Source: Bisporella sp. PMI_857 | Taxonomy: Eukaryota > Ascomycota > Leotiomycetes > Helotiales > Helotiaceae | NCBI GenBank assembly: GCA_021307315.1 | Contig: JAJSPD010000019.1 | Span: 372,001-436,000 of the forward strand | Direction of reading: 5' to 3' | DNA length: 64,000 bases | In this document: in pieces, positions 21,757 through 33,405 of the stretch | Position numbering within the stretch: position 1 is the first letter of the stretch | Layout: each line of letters opens with the position of its first letter | Notes under the pieces: model-generated | Told to the model about the DNA's origin: nothing | Seen by the model: the letters and a program-made list of their open reading frames with translations, nothing else | The model's database searches: none | Translations under genes and position numbers: made by a program

Positions 21757-24255
21757 CTCGTGATTTTATCTTGTTGTGTTGATTTAAACTGAAGGTTAAG
21801 GTCAAGATCGAGCCTGCGTTTAGTTTGTGAATCTTCGGAATGAAGAAATTCTCGTCGGCATCAACATGGCTTTAATATGTGCTCTTCAAACTGCAAAGAG
21901 ACTCACCCTTTCCAGTTTACTCACACTGGTCTCAATCAGAGAACTAGAGCCATCATTCATAATCCATTTCGTTCTTGTTGAATAAATGGTGGTTTCACAC
22001 AGCCTCGAAGTCATTTGGGTCACAAAGGAAATAGACATGACACTGAACACAAGGGGTCAAACTCGACGAGGTTGCCTGTATAATAACGAGACAATGTCTT
22101 ATTAATTTAAGACTTATTTTGTCATTGCTTTTACCATCTCCTTAGACTTGTGGAACAAGGTCTCGGGTACTTCGTTTTGTACTTTGGGTAACGAGATCTG
22201 GATCATATTCTCCATTTGAGTTATAAATCAGTGCTAGCTGCAAATTGAAATTACGTTCAAGAAAATTCGTTTGTAATGCCTGTGAGACATGTTCTTTTTA
22301 AACCGGAAACCAACGAACAGCAAGTATAGTACCACCCAAGCTTCTACCCTTTCATTCTATCTACCTTGATCAGCACCGCCTCCCATAAGGACGCAGTCGC
22401 AGCCCTGGCGCGCCATTTCAACAAAAATAAGGATTCCACCCATGATCTCGTGCAAGATGTAATCTAGCATGACAGGCATCGGAGATGGCCAGGGCAGCGC
22501 TAAAATTTGAGCATGCAATGGGCAGTTGCCATTTGGAACGTAGCTGGAGGAGGCAGTATACGATGCTCTCTTTTGTCGTATGAAATAGGCAGAGGCGCTT
22601 GATATACACATGCCCTTGTGCCTCCGATATTTATTAGCCGCTCGGTTCCGACTTGTTGAAATGACAGCGCATGATTGGCCACGGTTTGGAAGGGGGAAGA
22701 CTTGTCTAGAAGTGGTTTGGGTTTTACTACGTTTCTGCTTTATATTTGCGTTTGTAGACTTTTTGGCTCGGAATTACTTTAAGTGCAGGTTGGGAGGGCT
22801 TGGAAATGTCCCAAAGTGTAGGGGCCAAGTTCATCTTATATACGCCGACCAAAGCAATTACGAGTAGTTTGAAATTCTTTAAACAAAGCACCGGCGTCTC
22901 CTTGATCCAGCGAACTTTGAAAGAGGTTTCAGTTCAATCCTGTCCAGTCTTTGAGAGCTTTTACGGTCTTGGCATTTAGTCGTTGTTTCGCCCACTAACT
23001 AGAATGCACTTGTGAAGCCTTCATGAAATATGAAACACTCTGCTCATCCCAGCCTTCTTTCTCAATCTTTATTTATTCTTCTTTTTCATTTTCAATTTTT
23101 TTCCAATATATATATATTTTTTCTTCTTCAAAACCAAAGTCATGAGAATGTGCATCTCTCATAAATATATATTACGTAGCAGGCTTTTCTAACACTTTTA
23201 TCTGGGCATATATTGACGGTATATGGAGATGATTTTCAAGTGTGCAAGTATGCAGATGCTGGATGGATACTTTATCGTCTGTTGTATATGATAACTGTGT
23301 AAAGAGAAGAATTGAGTTGGAGATGGGGAACGGTAAGCCGTAGCAAGTCCTACAAGTCGTGCGCGGGAGTATAGAATCAGGCCACTAGAACGCACTACCG
23401 GGCAAGACTCCACATATGAGTGAGGTTTCCGTTGGCCATGACACGATATTGATTTTCTTATGAAATAATTCAATAATGCTCCAATCTTCAGTCAAGTAGC
23501 TTCGTGTTGCACACTGGAGATCCGAAGAGTGATATGTATGATTAAGGAAACGAAGTTTCAGATGCGCCGTCTCTATCCGTTCTAAATCTTCACTTCTTTA
23601 ATCCAAAATCATCCAGGCTCCAAACGGACCAACAAGTCATATAAAGCAGAACAAGCATAGTTCACAAGCCTGCAGACCACATACAGCGCTAGCTAGCCTG
23701 CCCTACTTTCCAAGCTCAACACTTCGCACCTGGCTCTTATTCCCAGATACCTCCTTTCTCACATCTCAACCTCAATCCGTAGCGCCGTCTAGAGCTCCCA
23801 CTGCCGAACACAGTGGGCAGAACGCATAGATATGATAATCGATTGACTTGAGCTGAAGCATCGGCATTGCACCTGCCAATAGAGCCATCGAAGGAGCTTC
23901 TTAGCCGTCAATTCTCCCCGTTCAGTGCCAGGTCCCCAGAACTGGCGTTGCCACCGTATAGGTAGAATTTCGTAAGTAGTGGATTGTGCAGGTGGAAGAC
24001 GGCACTGAGTTCACCTACCCATGTTGAGTATGGGAAAAGGAAACGATCGATGCCTTACTAAAGTTTGGGGAACGAAGAAACGGAAGCAGTTACAAGCTAT
24101 TGATTGGTATCTTCCATAATATTCCATGGCTTGCTTATGATCCGTCATGGCCCAGATCCAAATTATATATCCCCCCCCGAACACCCTCTTTCAACTCCAT
24201 TTATACACAACAGCCTGATCATGTTCCCAGAAGATCCATCAAATACATTTCAACC
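21757..24255. other. Long gene-free stretch
   Basis: About 2.5 kb with only short open frames, several of them Ser/Thr/His-rich and unconvincing. AT-rich low-complexity sequence is seen near 23060-23175 (runs of T and alternating TA). No RNA gene or mobile element was recognised. Confidence 0.5.
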
Positions 24256-26069
24256 CTAGTAGATCCCGCGTCGTTGCCCGTTCACAGATCTCCCATGACT
24301 AGGCCCAGTAAAAGCGCCAAGCTGCAACGTTTGCATGCCTTCCCTCGCCCCGCCGACCTTGCCCGCCACATGCAAAATGCCTTGCTCAAACTCTGTCAGT
24401 GCACCGGCTAATTCTCTGATCGCAGCATCACCGGCGTCTCTTCCTTCACTGTTACCATTTCGCTTGGCGATTAGAGCATTGATCTGCTGGGCGCTGCTCG
24501 CTTCCACATTCCGCAAGTGCAGTTCAATTTCCTTGATGTTCGATTGGTACTTGGCTAATGTGCCCGAGAGTTCATCAGCGGTAGATGAGAAGAATGAAAC
24601 AATGTCCCGTGCTTCAGAAGCGGTGCTGCTCGTGTTTGTAGAGCCGCGATTCTGGTTAGGAGAAGTGGTAGATTTATGCCAGACACCGGGAGTATGATAC
24701 TGCGGAGGCAGCTTGAGGCGATCAATGGCTTTGAAGGAGAGTTTGCTATTCTCAATATCGATATCATTAAGGTTCTTGACGTGAGCGATGGCGTCGACAT
24801 CTGCGGTCAAAGATGCTTCTACGCCGATTTGCTTTCGTCGGCAGAACTCGACATCAGGAGGGATTCTTGAGCAGTTGTCGTCGTGTGCGGGGAGGATGGC
24901 ATCAATTTCGAGCTTCTTGCTAATAAAACCCTGAATCACGTTATCCATATACTCAATATTTTGCTGCAAGTTCTCATGGAGATCCTCGAAACGGGTTGTT
25001 CCTCGCAAGTTCTCGGTGCTGATCTTTACGCCTGGGACTGTCTGCTGATTGTGCTGGTTTGCTGGGCCCATGGTCAGGCCGCCCATGAATCTAGATTGTC
25101 CTAATCCTTGCTGCTGTGGCTGTTGATTTTGGGGTTGACTTTGAGTGTTTCCGAGGCCACCACTGCATCGATTAATATGTCTTTGAGAGTGTACAGGAGG
25201 AGTGCGGGTCTTACAACAACGAAGATGCTGGTTTGTTCTGATTCTGAGTGTTCAATCCTCCAAATAAACCACCTCCCTGTGATGGTTGATTATTCGTGGC
25301 CCCAAACATCCCACCTGTAGTATTCTGGTTCGTAGTTTGGCTTATTGAAGATCCAAGACTTGGAAAGAGCCCGCCCGCGGCTTGTGGTTGAGATTGCGCT
25401 TGAGTAGCACCAAAAAGTCCTCCAGTCTGGGGTTGTGTGGTAGCTGTCGTTGACTGTTCATATACAAATTAGCAAATACTCCTTCCGAGACTCAAATTAT
25501 GTTGCGCCAGAAGGTAAATCCTAAGCGGATTTATTCGATCAGCAGAAGTTGACTCTTATGACTTCACCCTGGCTTTATTGACCTCCATCTTGCGGTATTC
25601 AGTGAAACTTACTCCAAATAATCCTCCGGTTGCTGGCTGTGATGTTGCTGTTGTTGACCCAAACAACCCCCCACTCTGTGCTTGTGGCTGCGATGTTGCA
25701 GTTGAGCCAAATAATCCTCCGGACTGTGCCTGCGGTTGTGATGTTGCGGTAGAGCCAAATAAGCCTCCAGTTGTGCTAGTCGTTGATCCGAAGAGACCTC
25801 CAGTTTGAGGCGCTGTTGTGGTCGTCAATGCGCCAAAAAGAGGCTTACTAGCTGCTTGCGTGCTCCCAAACATTCCTCCGGCTGCTGGCGCTGTGCCAGA
25901 CGTTGTTCCACTGCTTCAGTGTCAAAAATGTTCGCGTAAACAAATCAAAGAGATGGCCCGGCTCTACACGCGTGCTGCCAGACAGGAAATGGTCTTACAA
26001 TGGGGAATTAGCGGCAGTTGTGTTTATGCTTAAGCCAGCTGGACCGCTTAGAGATCTGGATAACGCCAT
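24256..26069 (-). CDS. NUP49: GLFG nucleoporin NUP49 (NUP58/p45-like)
   Basis: Component of the central channel Nsp1-Nup57-Nup49 subcomplex of the nuclear pore; its FG repeats form the permeability barrier and bind transport receptors. Four exons (26069-25999, 25910-25613, 25453-25215, 25162-24256) give 504 aa. The first 24 residues (MALSRSLSGPAGLSINTT...) are supplied by a short exon found by splice logic. Residues about 25-235 hold about ten GLFG/GMFG repeats spaced by Gln/Ser/Thr. A Gln-rich spacer precedes the structured part, which has 'VPGVKISTENLRGTTRFEDL', then coiled-coil segments 'ENLQQNIEYMDNVIQGFISK' and 'LAKYQSNIKEIELHLRNVEA'. The order of FG domain then coiled coil fits Nup49/Nup58. 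It is divergent from FIP1 with only 196 bases between starts. Confidence 0.93.
25613..25800. repeat. In-frame tandem repeats encoding GLFG units of NUP49
   Basis: A roughly 48-base unit recurs about four times and codes for GGLFGSTATSQPQAQS-type peptides. Two adjacent units are identical at protein level although their bases differ. Confidence 0.8.
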
Positions 26070-26265
26070 CACCTTTTATGGTTGTAGCCTTGGATTTGAA
26101 AGTGATCTCTATACTGATTTAAAGTTCTCAGTTCAGGACCTGTCGCATCTCCACAAATTAAGGTTCCTTAACCAGACCCCTGCCGCAGCTTGGACCTTAA
26201 GCTTCTTGAGCCTCAAAATAGCAGACGTCCTTCAAAAGCTGTTCTACATAGCTCTACAGACCAAA
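26070..26265. promoter_or_regulatory. Bidirectional promoter NUP49 / FIP1
   Basis: The 196 bases between divergent start codons must contain both transcription starts. There is CT-rich sequence in the FIP1 direction. No factor site is assigned. Confidence 0.65.
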
Positions 26266-27288
26266 ATGGATGTCGACGACGAAGATGATTTCTACGGAGC
26301 GGACGAGAGCGCACAATCGACATCAGAACAAGCGCCAAAACAAGAAGCTAAAGCCGAACCTACTGCAAAATCAATCAAAGAAGATGACGATCTAGAAGAG
26401 GGTGAGGAAGAGGACGAAGAAGACAGTGATTCGGTATGTTGATATCGAAATAAATTCGAGCTCGTTGCTGATCAAATCATCAGGACATCGATATTATCAC
26501 AGAAAAGAAAGATGGGGATGCGCCTGCGTACGTTTAGCGCAATTCTCTTTCAATTAGAACTGACCCCTCCATAGACCATCCATCTACAACAAAGCTCCTC
26601 CTTTGAGAAACGCTCCAGCTGTGAAGAAGGAAGACACAAAGAAAGACAATGCAGCAAAGGATTCTTCATCAGCAATTCCAGCCGGGTCAACTTCAAAAAT
26701 TGACATTGATGCTAAACCAATTTATGAGCCCGCCGGAAAGCCTATCACGCAAATCAATATCGATGAAGGTGCGCACACTGCGGCGCGTAAATGGCTATTG
26801 CTAATTTGTTAGATCTGCCCGATAATGACAAGCCTTGGAGGCGGCCAGGAGCAGATGTCAGCGACTATTTCAATTATGGATTCGACGAGTTTACATGGGC
26901 GCTCTACGCAAGCAAACAGGAAACGATAAAAGCCGAGGGACAGAGTAACAAGAAGGCGTTTGAGGATATGAGTATGATGTTCGGTATGGGGGGCATGCCC
27001 GGATTGCCTGGTATGCCAGCGATGCCAGGTGCAGCAGATGGTATTCCCCCTGAAATGCAAGAGATGATGGCCCAGATGATGGCATCTGGTATGGATCCAA
27101 GCCAGATGAACCCAGCGATGTTCGGTGGTGCTGGAGCAACTGCAGGAGCGCAAAATGCGGGCCAGGGTTTTGGTGGACAAGGAGGCTTTGGGCAAGGTCA
27201 GGACGCTTATGGTTACAATCAAGGCACAGAAACGAGGAACCGTGGAGGTAACTTTGGACGCGGTCGGGGCGGCCGAAGGAACTGGTAA
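26266..27288 (+). CDS. FIP1: Pre-mRNA polyadenylation factor FIP1
   Basis: Subunit of the cleavage and polyadenylation factor that tethers poly(A) polymerase to the 3'-processing complex in the nucleus. Four exons (26266-26433, 26484-26527, 26575-26768, 26813-27288) encode 293 aa. An acidic N-terminus ([14 protein letters not shown]; '[15 protein letters not shown]') binds poly(A) polymerase in the family. '[20 protein letters not shown]' leads into the hallmark Fip1 motif at about 143-162, '[20 protein letters not shown]'. The C-terminal 120 residues are Met/Gly/Pro-rich ('[19 protein letters not shown]') and end in an RGG-like tail ([10 protein letters not shown]), a probable RNA-binding segment. 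The second exon is only 44 bases. Splices are all canonical and frame-consistent. Confidence 0.94.
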
Positions 27289-30046
27289 AATATTGAGTCT
27301 CGTGGAATTTGGATGGCGTTAGTACAAAATGGGTGGGATTGGGTGTCTAGCCAATGCATGCTTTTTGATTCTGACAGCTGCTACATTGTTTATCTCGTTG
27401 TATAACTTCAAACACGAAGACTCTCTAGTACATGCACGCTACCGTTAATATACTGGTCCGCATGCGTGAGGGATGGTATCTGAGCCCTGTCCCCGGCGAT
27501 CACCACAACTTCTATACCTTAGTATGCCCAGAGCTGTCAAGCGAATCAATGCTATTATGTGCAATCTTCTGCTCCATACAACTTTCATCCTTCCAAGCTT
27601 CTGAATGATAGAATATTTTACTATTCAAGCCTGGACTAACATCACATTTCAACAGCACAACACAAAGCAGCTCAGTTTATCATATCAGATCTCTTCACTG
27701 TTAGCACCGCTCACTAAAAATTGACTGATCCCGGGAATGTAAACTTTACGCACTGATAATCGGAGTAGGGAGTATCACTAGCCATGCTCAAGACGCTTCA
27801 TAACCGTACTTGTCTAGACCATAGTGGGCCTGGTTTATTACCTTTATGTCAGATAATAATCCTGCATAAATCTGACATTATATCTCCGCCGAGATTTTCC
27901 ATTTCAAAAAGCTCTACTTAAGCATCTTCAATCCATGTGATCAAGATGTCGCTATTGTCTTGCCATCACCAGAGTCCTCGCCCTTCAGCACGTCAGACAC
28001 TAGGATCCTATAATCCCTGCTATCATTAACAAAGAGAGCCGCAATGCCTTAATTTGGGACAGTTTCAAAAGAAATCAAGCTTCACATACACTTATCTACA
28101 CTTGAAAGGAGAATGGCGGCCGACAGTTAGAGGTTTATGCTTCATGCCAAATTTCAATTTGCACGCAGCCTGGCATTATATATAGAGCCTTTTTTGTCTT
28201 AAAAACACTTGCCAAACATCAGATGCGCGAGCAGGGCAATGGACTTGAGGCAGAGATCTGGCAAAGGAAGAGGTACATTTGCAAGAAAATAGACCAACGA
28301 CCAGGAGCCATAAAGGTAATGCCTGCCATGGACTGGCAGATGCATCTGTTGTACCTATAACTCCTCGCAGACTAAAATCAGACAACTATAATTAATAGCC
28401 CAGTAATCTAGATTTGAATCGTTAGCGCTTATTTCTGCACATGTCTAAAATGCTATAACTTATACTATCTTCGCTTCCTGCGCTTTGAGACATTAGCTTG
28501 CTATGCTTAGCGTCCTTCAAACTTTCAGCTTAGTTATGATTCTGTAGACCATCTGCTAGCTAACAAATGCCAACCTAGTTTTAACAACACCTTTTAAGAA
28601 GTCTCGCTCCACAACAATGAAAAGACTCGCGAATTATGTTTCTAAATGACAGGATGTATGGAATCATAGGAATTGAGCTTTTGAGTCTAAATCTTTAAAT
28701 ATGAGGGGCTTGGTCTACTCAAAGTAGCCTGCTATTTTGGGCAGCCCAATGCACTTGGCCAGTGAAGACCTGGAAAATGCTAGAGATGTCATGGCAATTT
28801 GCTGAACATTCAAACTTGTGAATTTATTAATAATTCTCGATCTGGTTATTAGGAATTAGGTAAACTTCCACAATTTCCAAGAAACACAGTGTTTTTTTCC
28901 GCAAGCTAACCTAACACAAAGTGTTAAAATTCAAAACAGGCGTGTAAGCCATTATACATTTGCAAGTCTGCTTGCTTCAACTTTGGGGCAATTTTTTATT
29001 TTAACGCACGGCTTTTGCGTGGAAATAGCAATTAGTGGCTAAATTTCATGAATGCTAAAGAAAAGCGGTTTAGTAGTGGATTACAGTTTGAGTGTTATGC
29101 TTGTTATTTCTTGTTTGAACATTCGTTTGCATTTTCATGAAAAGCCGACGCTGGCCAAGGTTCGACTAAACTCAGGGAGAACTCCAAAGATGCTTGGGTA
29201 TGCTAGTGCATGCACCTTTTAAAGTTATTACTTTCAGAAAGTTTTAGGAGTCAAAGCTCTTTGGTAATTGCTGAAAATCATTTTTGGATATAGAATTGAC
29301 TATGCTGTAAATTTATGGGCACCCAGGTTTTTTATGTGTTTAAAAGCGAGACAGCTCAGATTCAAACTATATGAATGATATTTAAGCAAGCACAAATAAT
29401 ACACTCACTTTTGTAATCAAGGCGCCTCAGATATTTAAGTGAATTAACTATAAGTTGAAACACTGTTGCTAGCTGCCTATATATATAAAGTTATGTAGTA
29501 TTAATCTATAGCCATCTGTGCTTAATTAATATTTACATCATCTTTTGAGAGCTAGGGGCTTTGGTAATCTTCAGAAACAACCATACACAAGCTCAGAGTT
29601 TGAATAACTTGATTTTTTGTTAACCTATTATGCTAAGATTATTGTATTGCCATTTACAATGACTCATTGGTAAATATAACTCAGTGTGGGTTACAATATG
29701 CTCCTTACAAGCGGCCTATTCTGCCACAATCGATAGGTAGAGTATCGGCGGAAACAAAATCAATAATAGTAACACGATAACGATTGCGGCCAGCAAAACC
29801 AGTAATTTGCGGTCGCTTTATCTCGCACAATAGGTGACCAATTCTACAATCTACAATACTAATGATCTTACTGATATGTGTTCAAGCGCTGTCTGGATCC
29901 TTAGTCTCTAGCAAAGCCGATCTATTCCACCGTTGCCATTATTTCATTTGTGTCTGTTTCCCTCATTTCCTCATTTCCTTAGATACAAAGTATCTTGCTA
30001 ACCTATGAACATCAGCATACTCACAAAAAAACATCACTGGTGTAGA
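27289..30046. other. Gene-free AT-rich block 5' of the tandem unknown genes
   Basis: About 2.76 kb with clearly lower GC than flanking genes and almost no open frame above 60 codons. This fits decayed repeat DNA (for example after repeat-induced point mutation) or simply rapidly drifting spacer. I could not recognise any specific transposon. Confidence 0.55.
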
Positions 30047-32307
30047 ATGTCGGATCGTAAACGAGTTAGCGATGGCCTTGCCCAAAGTCCATATCCCAAT
30101 ATCGACAAGAACTTATATGAATACAATCCTTCAAAAAATGCTTCCCGGTCTCTACCTCTATGGATTTCACAGAATAATGGACAAGGGCAGTTTGAGCCTC
30201 GGCTCCAATCCTGGGGTTCTAGACATCTCAACGACGAGCAGGATCACTATAGACAAACACAATTGTATCTTGAACAGATGTCATTTAATGGAGGTGGTCA
30301 TACCGATTTCAGTCCCACCATAATGAAAATTCCCGCGGCCCATGGAACTAAAAGTCTGGTATGTTCATATTCAGACTTCAGAAAGTCATGGCCTTTACTA
30401 ATATCAATTCTCAGGACCCCGACATTAAAAGCGACCATGAATCTAGCAAATCCGTCAGTTCCTCTCGAGTTATTTTGTAATTTCATGACTTTTCTAATCC
30501 CAGCACTCAGGAACTATACATTGAAGCCAATCGGGAGTTCCACGACGAAGTCGGCCAAGACTCAGATCACAAACATCGCCGCTCAGCTGAACAAGTAGTG
30601 CGAGGAAACATCATTTATGCTGCCTCTCGGGCAGACCATGATATATATGTTAATGTGGCCGAACTTGATAGGCACTATGGAAGCCTATATTTCACCACCA
30701 TGCGAACAGTACGTGGTTATCCGCTTAATCATTCTATCCAGATTGATTTACCATCAAGTCGTAATAAGGAGGGTTATGTAGAGAACAACAGTACCTTGAA
30801 CTCCGAAGATGTGGGCGAAGACATAAATAATCCATTCACAAACAAAGAACATGGAGTCGAATCTGATAACGATGACAACAGATTGGAGTACGATATGGGT
30901 CTGGCTTCTGATTATGCTTCAAGTTATGATGCCCCCATAACAGCCAAAAAGCAGGCTCAACCCGCTCCGATTCGAGACAATCACATCGGCCATGTTTTAT
31001 GCACTATCAAGAATGTCAATCACTACCAGAAAATCAAACATGCTGAGGAAAACAGAAGAAATACGCTGGCTAATCAAAGTCGTAGGGGTCCCAGAGATTT
31101 CCCAAAGTCATCGAGTGCTCAGCAAGCTTTGGTGATCCGTCTTAGCAAAGCTGCTAAAAATGGGGAAGACCTGCTTGACTGTTCAACCAAAAACGGGAAT
31201 CCATCTCAAGCGGAGGATCTTATTGTTCACGGTGCACATGGCGGTCTCGATGGCGAGTTTTGGGAGGGTAGATTTTGGGAATTATTGATAGCTATACGTG
31301 ACAGCAGCCATGGGTCGGGGAACCGACTTATTGAACACTTTCCAAACTACAAATACCAGGAGTTTGATGATTTCATGTCACGTTTCGAGGCAGTTGAAGA
31401 AGGACTTGCCAGAAGCAAGGCATTGAGCAAACAGATTATGGATGTTTCCTACGTAGACCGCCTTGCCCAAAGTCCAGGCAAGGAGCTTACGATGAAAGTT
31501 ACCAACAAGAAGCTTAACTATAAACGAAATGTAGAGAATTCTTTAGGACGCTCAGCCCTAAAGGCGGGCCATACCGAAGAGGACTTTCAGCAAGAGTTTG
31601 AGCCTACAGTGCGATCTGCATCTAGCGTTCCGTATTCCTCTCGAAGGCAAACTGGTATGACCCAGCTTGCCACATGCTCCAAGCGAAAGAGAAATATGGT
31701 GACCGAAGAAATGGAGAATAAAGAGGGATATACAGGAAGTACAAAAAAGAGGCAGAATCGTGCTACCCTCAAGAGGCCGAGCGCACATGGAAAGATGAGA
31801 GAGACTCCATCAAAAGCTACCATGAGATTATCCCTGGATTCACTATATTCTGTTCAGTCAAAGGGGCTTGGCACTACACACAGCTTCGCTGTTGCACCAA
31901 CCTATGAAAACGAGTCAGAGGAAGATTACCGCCGCATTATATGCGAACTGTTACGAGTCTCTGTAGAGGATGCCGAGGAGCTAGACCTGCAACAGCTTCG
32001 CACATATGCCCGTACTTACAATCAAGAGCTGTCACGCCTAGAATTTCAAGTCCAATATGGCAATCAACATTTCAGTTTTGAAGGTCCTCTTCTTTTGGAC
32101 GAGGCATTGGGCATTACTGTGGCTGTGCACATTGCTCAGATCATCGATGTATTTGATAGGTTGGCCAAGATACGACAAGATTTGACAGAGAACGGTCAAA
32201 TCATTGAGGATGCGATTTATACCAACACTTACAGTATTAGGACCGATTTGGACAGACGTGCTCTTGGGCTTGTCCGTAATCCATTTGGCATACTATATGG
32301 ACTTTAA
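30047..32307 (+). CDS. Unrecognised tandem-paralogue protein, copy 1 (intron-poor, possibly interrupted)
   Basis: First of two neighbouring related genes. The start is MSDRKRVSDG at 30047. Exon 1 is 30047-30358; a 56-nt intron ends at 30414; the frame then runs from 30415 to the stop at 32307 except for one in-frame TAA at 30478-30480. A 42-nt intron (30469-30510, weak GTTATT donor, CTAAT branch-like) would remove it and give 720 aa; otherwise it is a nonsense mutation. The middle shares with copy 2 'IVHG..GG.DGE', 'LLIAIRD.S.G..NRL', 'SKAL.KQ..D.SYV.RLA' and 'NSLGR.A.K.G'. The end shares 'DY..IIC.LL', 'QLRTYAR.YN' and 'RA.G...N.FG'. Between them lies a Lys/Arg/Ser-rich disordered region (KRKR, KKRQ), suggesting a nuclear protein. 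I do not recognise the family and assign no function. Confidence 0.7.
30469..30510 (+). other. Possible 42-nt intron or premature stop in copy 1
   Basis: The reading frame is identical on both sides and 30478-30480 is TAA. The segment starts GTTATT and ends CACTCAG, with TTCTAATCC upstream of the end. It is shorter than every other intron here, so a nonsense codon is a real alternative. Confidence 0.5.
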
Positions 32308-33405
32308 ATTTAGTGTGCTTAAGACAACAACAAAATCCAAACGATTACTGTCAATAGAAGTGGGATTTTGGGATCTTGCAACATAGAATCAGTCAAAGCA
32401 TATCCTGCGTTGCATGCTCTAGGATGCAATTTCAATAGTGTGGTGGATTGTTATGGCAACCTTCTTATGTTCGCATGTCCGACGCATCATCTAAGTCTTT
32501 CTATATGGGAATTCTATTATTTGGTATCCTATTTTATGTTATAAAGTAGGCTTAGAGCTTGCAACTTAACTATGGGAACAAGCATCCAAAACTGTCTGAC
32601 ATCTCATATGATGTTCCTTCTATGCGGTATATCATAGAACTAGACTACACATACGTCGTTGCAATCTCGAAAGACGTAAGCACAAGTTAATGTGTTTTTG
32701 GACTTTGGGTGGAGGCATGGCGTTATGCTGCCTTTGTATTATGCATAATGCCCTGGTTCTGCTCATCTGAGAGTATCGGATTTCTTATTGTTGCATATTG
32801 CGCAATCAAATTAATGCAAGCAATGGAGACGTAGACTTATGAAGCTGTTCCCAAAGCATAGTTTATATAAGCACTAGAAACTTTTAATAGAAATACCACT
32901 TGTGGACCTATATTACTAATTGCCGACCTAAATAATGTCATGAACTTGTGACTTCTCAATCGAATGTAATACTAGCTTAAGGCTCTGGACACAAAAAAAT
33001 AAGTCTTTATGTAAACTTAGACAGTAACAGCTTGTCCTAGTCTTGTTGTCCTATAGATAGGATGTGCCAGCAACATGTTGCTTAAGTTATAATAAATATC
33101 AATTTCTGTACGGGATTACTTATCCTTTCAAACATGTTTGTTTGGTATATTATACAATAAGATAGCCTCCGTTCAATGGAACTTAGGCGTGCTTCTACTT
33201 TTCCAGCCTTCTAAAGACACTTTGGCGCTAGCGCGGAGTGGTAAGTCACAACTTGTAGCACAAATTCCAAACAAGGCTGTTCCAACTCCTCCGCCTGCGC
33301 CTTCGCCTTCGCCTTCGCTCACCCTGATAAGAACAACGTTTGCTATTCCACAACTATTGGATGAAGGAAGTAATGCTATCTTGATATACTGCTGCCTATT
33401 ACAAA
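32308..33405. other. AT-rich spacer between the tandem paralogues
   Basis: About 1.1 kb, AT-rich, no credible gene. It contains the 3' flank of copy 1 and the promoter of copy 2. Confidence 0.55.

Noticed and set aside
30598..32307. Separate gene starting at 30598
   Set aside because: That position is GTG, not ATG, and the frame continues from upstream exons with matching phase; it is the body of copy 1.
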